This document shows positions 23,292 through 33,959 of a stretch of 64,000 nt of DNA, one piece after another (positions within the stretch are counted from its first letter, which is position 1; each line of letters starts with the position of its first letter). Source of the stretch: Pictodentalium vernedei. Its lineage: Eukaryota; Mollusca; Scaphopoda; Dentaliida; Dentaliidae. A program made the position numbers and the translations under genes. The stretch covers positions 202,513,262-202,577,261 of the forward strand of contig CM062292.1 of the NCBI GenBank assembly GCA_031216915.1, read 5' to 3'. The notes under the pieces are model-generated. The model was not told the DNA's origin, made no database searches, and worked only from the letters and a program-made list of their open reading frames with translations.

Positions 23292-23701
23292 TTAGGATAC
23301 AGTCAATGCAAGGTTGTAAAATTTGAATCAAGGCAAGTTTTGTTTCTGAGGATCATTTCAGGTGATGGATATTGAAGACATAGTTTACTGAAGACCATTG
23401 CAGCAATATTTAACCCTTATTTTGTTGATTAGTTAGCTATTATTACATATAGAAATTGCTGGGTATTTTTAGCTCCCCTGACTAAAAGTCAGGGTGAGCT
23501 ATAATGATTACTCAATGTCCATCGGCCATTGTTCATTGTCCGTGAACATCGTGTTTGCATCTTCTCCAAAACCGCTGAATCAATTTAAGTGAAATTTTGA
23601 GATAATTGTTTGTTATGACATCACATTTTGATTTTGTTCAAATCAAGTTGCCCCGCCCCTCGGTAGGGCCATGCTCAAAAAGTGTGCTTAAATCTTAAAA
23701 A

Positions 23702-24001
23702 ATGGGTGACCATCTGAGCGATCAATTTGGACTGTTGTGTTCTTGGGCAAGGCACTTATCCCTGATTGTCCACATGGGGGTACAATGACGCCGTGTACTA
23801 AGGCGTACTGCATGTCGATGGTGCGCATATCTTCAACCAATCTAACCCTGCCTGTGCTGCTGTGCTTTGTTACGATGTTGGGGAGCTGGCAACTGCTTGG
23901 TGGTTCTCTCCGGGTACTCCGGCTTCCTCCACCCGTAAAACTGTCATGGTCATGATTAGGCATTGTGCTTAAGTATATGACCTTAAACACCAATAAATAA
24001 A
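23702..24001 (+). mobile_element. SINE, truncated 5S-type head, inside type B repeat
   Basis: Begins within the 5S-derived head at ATGGGTGACCATCTGAGCGA and continues with the 5S-type body (TTGGGCAAGGCACTTATCCC; TCTAACCCTGCCTGTGCTGC) to CACCAATAAATAAA. No clear target duplication is seen. Compared with intact type B sequence, about 80 bp is missing at the site, so insertion probably came with a deletion. Confidence 0.8.
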
Positions 24002-24627
24002 GTGCAGCTTCCTTTTGAGATGTGGACTCCGATTTGTTCAAGAGAAGTTCGAGGGACTACATTTGCCATCGTTGAAGGAGGGGCAAGAATTTTTGCCTTG
24101 CCCCAAATTTCTATTTTCCAAACCGAGAAGCTGATTTAAACCAAATTTGATATGAGGGCTTATTGGATCATAAGTACTTGGTTTATGCAAAAAAAATTTT
24201 TCCCATCGTCCCATGGGAACTGCATGAGCTAACAATAGAAAAAATTTAAAATGCCCATATCTCCAAACTACATGTCACTGAGAATTCTTATTTGGTGTGA
24301 AGCTTCCTTAGGACTAACAGAATGAAATGGTCCAAAACATTGCTATCGGTTTTATCATAGGGTATTTTTTCGGGACTTTGAAAAAGTGCGGAGTCAACAT
24401 TTTTTAACACTGTGGGCGATGGGCAAAACATTTAAGACTCTTCTTCTCCCAAACCACTGCTCCAAAAGCTTTCAGATTTCTCATGAAACATCTTTGACAG
24501 ATTGTTTTACATGCTTATTGAATCAAAACCCTAGGTCCATATTTGGGCTCTCTATGGGAGCTCAAATGTTTAAATTAGTGCGGTATGAGGAACATTCTTT
24601 AAAAATCTTCTTCTTCAGATCCACCAA

Positions 24628-25385
24628 CAGTGATGAATGGGAACAAAATGGAGGCGAGTGGAAAATCACTCATCTCAAATAAAGTTTGCGAGAGTGAAAA
24701 ATGTGAGGAGAGTGATGTTGATTTATTTTTTAGTTTCCATTGACAAGCGTCCTTCGATACGAATCTTTGAATACAACTGAACACGGATGGAATTTTGACG
24801 GTGAAAATATATATAACCCATTAAAATTAATTCTGGATTACAAATGGCAGATTATTAAAATCGTGGAAAATGGATGCATAAATTCCAAATCAGGCACATT
24901 AATTCGTGTCACTGGTGAATTGGAGCAACAGGTGTCACGAGTTTAAATGAAAAGAATAAACGGGGCAACATTCCGCATGTCTGATAAAAAAAAATACAGA
25001 AGTATTAAAACATTTCTCAGATCTCAGAATGACCACCGTTTTGTTTTTTTTTTTTTCTGAACATGAGTGTTTGTTTTGTGGCAGGAGTAAGCTCTGGGCG
25101 AGTTGTCCATGTACAACCCTCTTACTCTTAGCGTGTCGTGTGTGTGTCATATTCGTAACGACGGAAAGGAAATGGTTTGGAATTGTACTTTACACGCTTC
25201 AAACTGTGAGTGATTCTTAAAAATTTCCCAACATCAAAACTTAATTGAATGTTTCTGTTGACGCAACTCAAAAGGATGAAAACACACCCAAGAATAGAGG
25301 CGTGCGACTATTTGTGCACCTTGGACAATTTTTGCGTGAGCGATGGTGCGCGAGAGTGATCAGGCGCCTTTCCCATGCGTCACTG
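24628..25385. mobile_element. hAT-like non-autonomous DNA transposon
   Basis: A 758 bp element sits in a type B unit. Its ends are inverted repeats: CAGTGATGAATGGGAA (24628-24643) and TTCCCATGCGTCACTG (25370-25385), 14 of 16 paired. Flanks are a direct duplication CACCAA at 24622-24627 and 25386-25391. The uninterrupted site GATCCACCAATCAGAATC is at about 26350. GCGAGAGTGA-like motifs lie near both ends. CAGTG ends suggest hAT, although the 6 bp duplication is shorter than the usual 8. Reading frames inside (for example 24740-24946, 68 codons) resemble nothing I know. Confidence 0.75.
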
Positions 25386-26637
25386 CACCAATCAGAATCG
25401 TTTGGCATGTGGTAAGCAGCATCCTTAGGGGGTGAGATTCAAGTTTATTCAAGCCAAGTCCTTGAGTTCATATTTGGGCTCACTGTGGGAGCCCGAATTA
25501 TAACTTAGTTCAAAATAAGGAAATTTCTTGAAAAATCTTCTTCAGATCCAGCAGTTGGAATGCTTTGATATTTGGTATGCAGCATCCTTAGGGGGTGAGA
25601 TTCAAGTTTGTTTAAGCCAAGTCTCTTGGTTCATATTTGGGCTCCCTATGGGAGCCCAAATTATAACTTAGTTCAATATGAGGAATATTCTTCAAAAATC
25701 TTCTTCTTCACATCCACCAGTCAGAATCTTTTGATATTTGGTATACAGTATCCTTAGGGAGATGAGATACAAGTTTGTTAAAACCAAGTCCCTGGGTTCA
25801 TTTTTGGGCTTCCTGTGGGAGCCCGAATTGTACCAAAATTTCTATTTTCCGAACTAAGAGGCCGATTTGAACCAAATTTGGTATGAGGGCTTATTGGTTC
25901 ATAAGTACCTAATATTCGCCAAAAAAAAGTTTCCGATGCCCAATGGGAATCGCAGGACCTAAAAATAGAAAACATTTAAAACACCTATATCTCCAAAACT
26001 GCATGGCACTGAGAATTTTTATTTTGTGTGAAGCTTCCTTTGGAGCAGCAGAAAGGAATGGTCCAAAAAAAATTGCCATTGGTTTTATCGTATTGTACTT
26101 TTCCAGGACCTTTGAAAAAGTGTTGAGTCCACACTTTTTAACACTGTGGGTAATGGGAAAAACATTAAAGACTCTTCTTCTCCCAAACCACTGCTCCAAA
26201 AGCTTTCAAATATAACATCTTTGGAAGATTGTTTCACATGTTTATTGAAATCAAATACCTGGGTTCATATTTGGGCTCTCTATGGGTCCAGGAGCCCAAA
26301 TGTTTAAATTAGTGCTGTATGGGGAATATTCTTTAAAAATCTTCTTCTTCAGATCCACCAATCAGAATCTTTTGACATTTGGTATGTAACATCCTTAGGG
26401 GGTGAGATTCAAGTTTGTTCAAGCCAAGTCAAATTATAACTTAGTTCAATAGAAGGAATATTCTTCAAAAATCTTCTTCACATCCACCAGTCAGAATCTT
26501 TTGATATTTGGTATACAGTATCCTTAGGGAGGTGAGATATAAGTTTGTAAAAGCCAAGTCCCAGGTCTCATATTTGGGCTTCCTGTGGGAGCCCTAATTG
26601 TACCAAAATTTATATTTTCAGAACTGAGAGACCGATT

Positions 26638-29600
26638 TGAACCAAATTTGATGTGAGGGCTTATTGGGTCATAAGTACCTAATTTATGCCAAAAGAATAT
26701 TTCTAGTTGCCCCATGGGATCCGCAAGACTTAAAAATAGAAAAAATGTAAAACGCCCATATCTCCAAAACTTTTTATTTTGTGTGAGGCTTCCTTAGGAA
26801 CAGCAGAAAGGAATGGTCCCAAAAAAATTGCCATAGTTTTTATCACAGGGCACTTTTCCAGGACTTTGAAAAAAATGCTGAGTCATCATTTTTTAACACT
26901 GCGAGTAAGGGGAAAAACATTAAAGAATCTTCTTCCCCCATACTTCTGCTGCAAAAGCTTTCATATTTCACATATAACATCATTGGAAGATCCATTCACA
27001 TGTTTGTTGAAATCATACTACATGCCAAAGTTGGTTCAAATCAGCCCATCAGTTCTTGAAACAGAAATACAGATGAGCTGATTTATAGATGGGCTAAAAA
27101 TAGAGGAGCCCAAATTTTAACTCAGTGCAATGTGAGGGAATTTTCATTAAAAATGTTCTTCAGATTCACCAGTCAGACTCCTTTCATATTTGGTATGCAA
27201 CATCTCTATGTGAGTCAGATTCAAGTTTGTTCAAATTGAGTCCCTGAATTAATATTTGGACTCCCCATGGGAGCTTGAATTTTAACTTGGTGCAGTCTGA
27301 GGAAATTTCTTTCAAAATTTTCTTCAGATCCACCAGTTAGAGTGCTTTCATATTTGATATATAACATATCTAGGGGAGTGTGGGGGAGGGGGAGATTCAA
27401 GTTTGTTCAAATCGCGTCCATGGGTTAATATTTGTGCTCTCCATGGGAGCCAGAATTTTAGATTAGTGCAGTATGAGGGAATTTCTTTAAAAATCTTCTT
27501 CTCCAGAGCCATCTTAAAGAATCTTTTGATATTTGGTATACAACATCTCTATGTGGGTCAGATTCAGGTTTGTTCAAATCGAGTCCCCGGGTTAATATTT
27601 GGGCTCCCCATGGAGGCCCGAATTTTAACTTAGTGCAATATGACAAAATTTAATTAAATATCCTCTTCTCCAGATCCACCAGTCTGAATGCTTTCATATT
27701 TGGTATACAACATCTTGGGGGGGGGGGGGGGGGCTGGGTGGGTGGGGGGGCGGGGGCAACTCTCTATGGGGAGGGGGTGCAGAGACATAACCTTTGGAAG
27801 TTTGGTAGTGCTTGTTTACAGCTGATGGAATTGGAAGCAGTTACGAAGACCCAAGATGATAATCATCTGAAATGGACACTAGAGTTATCAGTTCACATGA
27901 CGGAAAGTCAGGATGAGCTTTTGTGATCACTCAGAGTCCGGCATCAGTCGTCCATGAACATGGTGTTTGCACCTACCCACTCCTAAACCACTGAACCAAT
28001 TTTAGTTATATTTTAGGTGATTGCTTGTTCTGATATCACATTTTTTTTTTCAAATCAACTTTCCCAGCCTCATAGGGAGGGGGTGGTGGAAAATCCACCA
28101 AAATACTTTTAAAATCTTCTCCTCATGAATCAGTGGGTACAACAACTTGATATTTGGTATGGAGCTTCCTTTTGAGGTGTACAATCAAATTTGTTCAAAG
28201 TTTGTGGATCAATATTTTTTGCCCTTGTAATGGGAGGGGCAAGATGTTTGGCCTCTCCCAAAATTTCTATTTTCTGAACCGATGGAGACCGCTTTTGAAC
28301 CAAATTTGATGTGAGGGCTTATTGGGTCATAAGTACCTAATTTATGCCAAAAGAATATTTCTAGTTGCCCCATGGGATCCGCAAGACCTAAAAATAGAAA
28401 AAATGTAAAACGCCCATATCTCCAAAACTTTTTATTTTGTGTGAGGCTTCCTTACGAACAGCAGAAAGGAATGGTCCCAAAAAAAATTGCCATAGTTTTC
28501 ATCACAGGGTACTTTTCCAGGACTTTGAAAAAAATGCTTAGTCGTCATTTTTTAACACTGTGAGTAATGGGAAAAACATTAAAGAATCTTCTTCCCCCAT
28601 ACTTCTGCTGCAAAGGCTTTCATATTTCACATATAACATCATTGGAAGATTCATTCACATGTTTGTTGAAATCATACTACATGCCAAAGTTGGTTCAAAT
28701 CTGCCCATCGGTTCTTGAAACAAAAATACCGATGACCTGATTTACAGATGGGCTAAAAATAGAGGAGCCCAAATTTTAACTCAGTGCAATGTGAGGGAAT
28801 TTTCATTAAAAATGTTCTTCAGATTCACCAGTCAGAATCCTTTCATATTTGGTATGCAACATCTCTATGTGAGTCAGATTCAAGTTTGTTCAAATTAAGC
28901 CCCTGAAATAATATTTGGACTCCTCATGGGAGCTTGAATTTTAACTTGGTGCAGTCTGAGGAAATTTCTTTAAAAAATTTCTTCAGATCCACCAGTCAGA
29001 ATTTTTTCATATTTGATAAACAACATATCTAGGGGAGTGTGGGGGAGGGGGAGATTCACGTTTGTTCAAATTGAGTCTATGGGTTAATATTTGTGCTCTC
29101 CATGGGAGCCAGAATTTTAGCTCAGTGCAATATGAGGGAATTTCTTTAAAAATCTTCTTCTCCAGAGCCATCTTAAAGAATCTTTTGATATTTGGTATAC
29201 AACATCTCTATGTGGGTCAGATTCAGGTTTGTTCAAATCGAGTCCCTGGGTTAATATTTGGGCTCCCCATGGGGGCCGAATTTTAACTTAGTGCAATATG
29301 ACAAAATTTAATTAAATATCCTCTTCTCCAGATCCACCAGTCTGAATGCTTTCATATTTGGTATACAACATCTTGGGGGGAGGGGGGGGGGGGGCAACTC
29401 TCTATGGGGACTATGGGGAGGGTGGGGGGTGTGCAGTGACATAACCTTTGGAAGTTTGGCAGTGCTTGTTTACAGCTGATGGAATTGGAAGCAGTTACGA
29501 AGACCCAAGATGATAATCATCTGAAATGGACACTTAGAGTTATCAGTTCACCTGACTGAAAGTCAGGATGAGCTTTTGTGATCACTAAAGTCCGGCATCG

Positions 29601-29957
29601 GTCGTCCATGGACATGGTGTTTGCACCTGCCCCCTCCTAAACCACTGAACCAATTTTACTTATATTTTAGGTGATTGCTTGTTCTGATATCACATTTTTT
29701 TTTCAAATCAACTTGCCCAGCCTCATAGGGAGGGGGTGGTGGAAATTCCACGAAAATACTTTTAAAATCTTCTCCTCATGAATCAGTAGGTACAATAACT
29801 TGATATTTGGTATGGAGCTTCCTTTTGAGGTGTAGAATCAAATTTGTTCAATCAAAGTTTATGGATCAATATTTTTTGCCCTTGTAATGGGAGGGGCAAG
29901 ATTTTTGGCCTCCCAAAATTTCTATTTTCTGAACCCATGGTCCGATTTGAACCAAAT
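26638..29957 (+). repeat. Tandem segmental duplication, two ~1.66 kb units
   Basis: AACCAAATTTGATGTGAGGG begins each unit (near 26638 and 28298), and the order of type B segments then matches for about 1.66 kb. Shared private details include AGAATATTTCTAGTTGCCCC, the poly-G stretches after CAACATCTTGGGG (27715 and 29372), and TACAGCTGATGGAATTGGAA (27818 and 29471). Similarity is much higher than between ordinary type B units, so this is a younger duplication. Confidence 0.85.
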
Positions 29958-30186
29958 TTGATGTCATATTATTTAGTCATAAGTACTTGATTCATGCAAA
30001 AAAAAATTTGCCCATGTCCCCATGGGAACCCCAGGAGCTAAAAATAGAATTGTTTTCAAATGCCCATATTTCCCAAACCATACGGGACAGAGAATTGTTA
30101 TTTGGTATGAAGCATCCTTAGAACTAGTAGAATTGAATGGTAAAAAAAATTGCCATCGGTTGTGTCAGGGTGTACTATAGGTGTAG

Positions 30187-30218
<32 letters not shown>

Positions 30219-30353
30219 GCGGCTACAAAAAAATGCTGAGTCAGCATATTTGCAAAAAGATTTTAACAAACTTTTCTCCACAACCACTGATCAGAATCAT
30301 TTCATATTTGGTATGCAGCATCCAGGGGGATGGAGGGGGGGGGGGGGGGGGAG
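30187..30353. repeat. Poly-G tracts
   Basis: Long G runs at about 30187-30220 and 30335-30351, inside type B sequence. Others on this strand are near 27716-27735, 29376-29394 and 31370-31381. Confidence 0.85.
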
Positions 30354-30891
30354 TGGTCAGATACAAGTGTGTTAAAATGAAGCCCCTTGGTTCATATTTG
30401 GGCTAAGTATAGGAGCCCATTTTTTCAACTTAGGGCAATATGGGGGAATGATCTTGGGGGGTGGGGGTGAGATACAAGTGTGTTAAACTGAAGCCCCTAG
30501 GTTCATATTTGGGCTCAATACAAATACAGGAGCCTCAATTTTTAACTTTGGGCAATATGGGGAATGATCTTTAAAAATCTTCTTCAGATCCACAGTCAGG
30601 ATGCTTTCATATTTTGCGTGCAAATCTTTAGAAGGGTCAGATTAAAGTTTGTTCAAACCGGGTATGTGGGTTAATATTTGGTCTCTCTCTGGTACCTCGG
30701 ATTTTAACTTAGTGCAATATGAGAGAATTTCTTTCAAAAATCTTCTTCAGATCCACCAGTCAGAATGCTTTCACACTGGATATACAACATCTCTAGGGGG
30801 TTGGGGGTTGGAAGATTCAAGTTTGTTCAAATTGAGCATGTGGGTAATATTTGGGCTCCCTATGGTAGTCTGAAATTTAACTTAATGCAAT

Positions 30892-31267
30892 GGGGGCGCG
30901 GTTGGCTCAGTTGGTAGAGGTGCAGGCTGCAAGCCGAGGGGTCCTCGGTTCGAATCCCACCTGTGGCAACCGCGTTGTGTCCTTGGGCAAGACACTTCAC
31001 CCCGATTGCCTACATGGGGGCACGATGACGCTGTGTACTGAGGCGTACTGCACGTCCATGTTGCGCATGTCTTCAACCAATCTAACCCTGCCTGTGCTGC
31101 GGTGCAGAGTTCAGAGTTACGATGTTGGAGAGCTGACAGCTGCTCGTCGTTGCTCGGTGGTTCTCTCCGGGTACTCTGGCTTCCTCCACCCGTAAAACTG
31201 TCACGGTCACGATTAGCCATTGTGCATAAGTATGTGACCTTAAACACCAATAAATAAATAAATAAAT
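30892..31267 (+). mobile_element. Chimeric, probably polymorphic SINE
   Basis: 376 bp with exact 13 bp duplication AACTTAATGCAAT at 30879-30891 and 31268-31280. The head is tRNA-type (TTGGCTCAGTTGGTAGAGG; GTTCGAATCCCACC). From about 31001 the body carries subfamily marks of the 5S-head SINE: GATTG then CATGGGGG; GCGCATGTCTTCAACCAATC; CTGCCTGTGCTGC; and GTGCATAAGTATGTGACC in the tail. The paralogous or allelic block has the empty site at 34015-34027 with one copy of the 13 bp. Confidence 0.9.
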
Positions 31268-33481
31268 AACTTAATGCAATATGAGGGAATTTCTTCAAAA
31301 ATCTTCTTCAGATCCACCAGTCAGAATGCTTTCATATTTGGTATACAACATCTCTCAGGGGGTGGGGGTGGGGGGGGGGGTGGTGAAATTTAAGTTTGTT
31401 CAAATCGGGGTCCCTAGATTAATATTTGGGCTCCCCATGGTAAACCAAAATTTTAACTTAGTGCAGTATGAGGAAATTTCTTTAAAAATCTTCTTCAGAT
31501 CCACCAGTCAGAATGCTTTCCTACTTTGTATACAACATCTTTAGGAGGGGTCACATTCTAATTTGTTAAAATCGAGTCCCTGGTTTCATATTTGGGCTTC
31601 CTGTGTGAACCCAATATGAGGGAATTTCTTCAAAAATCTTCTTCAGAATGCTTTCATATTTGGTATACAACATCTCTAGGGGGGTGAAATTTAAGTTTGT
31701 TCAAATCGGGTCCCTAGATTAATATTTGGGCTCCCCATGGTAAACCAAATTTTAACTTGGTGCAATATGAGGAAATTTCTTTAAAAATCTTCTTCAGATC
31801 CACCAGTCAGAATGCATTCATATTTTGTATACAACATCTTTAGGCGGGGTCACATTCTAATTTGTTAAAATCGAGTCCCTGGTTTCATATTTGGGCTTCC
31901 TGTGTGAACCCAAATTTTAACTTAGTGCAATATGAGAGAATTTCTTTAAAAGTCTTCTTCTCCAGAACTATCTCTTAGAATGTTTTGATATTTAGTATAC
32001 TACATCTCCAGAGGAGTCCGATTCAAGTTTGTTCAAATTGGATCCCTGAGTTAATATTTGGGCTTTTTATGGGAGCCTGAATTTTAACTTAGTGCAGTAT
32101 GAAGGACTTTCTTTAAAAATCATCTTCTCCAGATCCACCAGTCAGAATGTTTTTGTATTTGGTATACAACATCTCTGGGGTGAGATTGAAGTTTGTTCAA
32201 ATCGGGTCCCTGGATTAATATTTGGGCCCCTTATAGTAGCCCGAATTTCAACTTAGTGCAATATGAGGAAGTTTCTTTAAAAATCTCCTTCAGACCCCCC
32301 CCCCCCCCCCCCCCCCACCTCCTCCCTCAGTCAGAATGCTTTCACATTTTGGTATACAGAATCCTGGTTGTGGAATGGAAGGGCTCAGACCCAAGTTTGT
32401 TCAAGTTAAGTTTCTAGGTTGATATTTGGACTCCCAAGTTTTGCATTACTGGAAATTGGGGGCATCATTTGTGTGGCAGCATCCCAGTTCTATTAAATAA
32501 CATCAGTCCTCTATAGTATTAACTAGCTATAGATGCTAATTAAATCCTTCTTTAAACAACTATTGTCAGGTGAGTACCTCAGGCCCCATGGGGCCTCTTG
32601 TGAATAATTTCAGGACTTCATTCCTCTATAGTGTTGATGAACCATGACTAACTGAATGTGACCAATTATACTTCTTTAAACCACTTTGTTAGGTGAGCGA
32701 TTAATGCCCCTTGAGGCCTCTTGTTTGGTCTGAAGTTTATTTAGGACCAGTGGAATTGGATGGACCAAAAAATTGCTGTTGATTTTGTTGTGGCATGCCG
32801 TATGGCGATGCCCATTTTAACACTATTAGTAATGGGAAAATGCAGAGTCATCATCTTTCTTGTGCTTCATCACTTAAGTATCTTTCATCAGAACCTTTGG
32901 GCCAAATCTAAACTAATTTGATTCAAAGCTTCTTGATGGCGTTAACTCTTCTGAGTTTTTTTCCCCCAAAAGCTGCCATTCCCCTGGGTCTGTTAATACC
33001 CAAAAAGTTTCAATATCTTTAAAAATCTTTTTCTCATGTTTCTAAAAGGCAAGCTCATAGGTCAATATTTGGGCTGTATGTGGAAGTGTGCTCCACCCGA
33101 AATTTCTATGAACCGACAGGCTGATTTGAAACAAATTTGGCATGTAGTATAATTGGGTCATAAGCAGAATATTGTTTTTTGGTACAAAGCTTTCTTAGGA
33201 CCAATGGAATCAGATGGACCAGAAACATTACCATCGGTTATGTCATGGGGTGCCGTATGAAGATGCCAATTTTAACGCTGATGACAATGGGAAAATGCCC
33301 AGTCTTTATCTTTCTTGTGCTCCATCAACTAAGTATCCTTCTTTAGAACCTTTGGGCCAAATTTAAATTACTTTGGTACAAAGCATCTTGGTGGATTATA
33401 CTCTTCTGAGTTTTTTCTCCCCAAAATTACTATTCCTCCTGGGGTGGGGTTAATGCCCCAAAAGCCTAAGATGCTTTAAGG

Positions 33482-33859
33482 AAAAGTGTCAATGACACTG
33501 TAGCTCAACTTGTGTAAGACATGTACACGTATAGTATGTTACACAGCAATGGCACACATCTAGGTAATGACCTGATAACAAAGGTACATATAAAGTATTC
33601 TAACGGTCTGTACATAAATGCTGACCGTATCCTGTAACAAATATATAGGTAAAGTATTGTAAAGGTGGGTGACAGTCAGATGCTAAACTAGAAAAGAAAT
33701 CTCTGAGTCCCAGAGTAGGTCTGACTGAACCCAAAAATATTTGTTCTCATAGCACAGTGATAACAAAGGCACCCCAAAACACTCGTTCCTGTCCCAAGGT
33801 GATAACAAAGGTACCCAAGAAGTTTCGTGAAGATCGGTTTCATAAATACAGCCTCTAGC
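33482..33859 (-). mobile_element. Type A element end (reverse strand), cut by the gap
   Basis: AGTGTCAATGACACTGTAGC at the left is the reverse complement of the type A 3' end. The element is read into the N run and corresponds to 36234-36610 in the second block. Confidence 0.75.
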
Positions 33860-33959
33860 NNNNNNNNNNNNNNNNNNNNNNNNNNNNNNNNNNNNNNNNN
33901 NNNNNNNNNNNNNNNNNNNNNNNNNNNNNNNNNNNNNNNNNNNNNNNNNNNNNNNNNNN
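33860..33959. other. Assembly gap, exactly 100 N
   Basis: 100 undetermined bases. The round number suggests a gap of unknown size. Sequence on both sides belongs to the duplicate blocks described above, so order and copy number here are not reliable. Confidence 0.99.

Larger units (their letters stand above)
13418..23460 (+). mobile_element. Long tandem-repeat element F carrying nested insertions
   Basis: A hairpin at 13418-13452 (TATACCCA ... TGGGTATA around a T/A run) marks the likely start. The first part repeats TTGGAATGAAGATTGTTTAT (near 13731 and 13955; a variant near 15755). The later part has ~330-355 bp units with GACTTGGGTTACTG, TATTTAACCCTTATTTT and CAGTCAAAATATTCATATTT at about 16218-16980, 20746-21344 and 23292-23460. 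Three type A elements, one SINE and a MITE remnant are inserted. The right end is not defined, and I infer rather than see that all parts are one element. Confidence 0.5.
23471..33481 (+). repeat. Type B tandem-repeat region (several joined or nested copies)
   Basis: It opens with AGCTCCCCTGACTAAAAGTC / AGGGTGAGCT, a type B hairpin start; further starts are near 27896 and 29548, and 3' ends (CAGGCCCCATGGGGCCTCTTG and a variant) near 32580 and 32700. The filling is two alternating segments: ~168 bp units with GGGCTCCCTATGGGAGCC, CTTAGTGCAATATGAGG and CTTCTTCAGATCCACCAGTC, and a longer segment with TGATTTGAACCAAATTTGAT, GGGTCATAAGTAC and ATAGAAAA. Insertions inside it are listed separately. Short open frames here are repeat by-products. 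Confidence 0.75.
30822..33859. repeat. Gap-flanking duplicate block, copy 1
   Basis: Sequence from GTTCAAATTGAGCATGTGGG to the gap reappears at 33960-36610 with about 1% substitutions plus small indels and changed homopolymer lengths. Only this copy contains the SINE at 30892-31267. With the SINE and its duplication removed, lengths agree (about 2.65 kb). The simplest reading is two alleles placed side by side across a scaffold gap; a real recent duplication is possible. Confidence 0.85.

Noticed and set aside
24740-24946. Exon of a host gene in the hAT-like insertion
   Set aside because: Short frame, no splice-site or domain support, fully inside an element with terminal inverted repeats.
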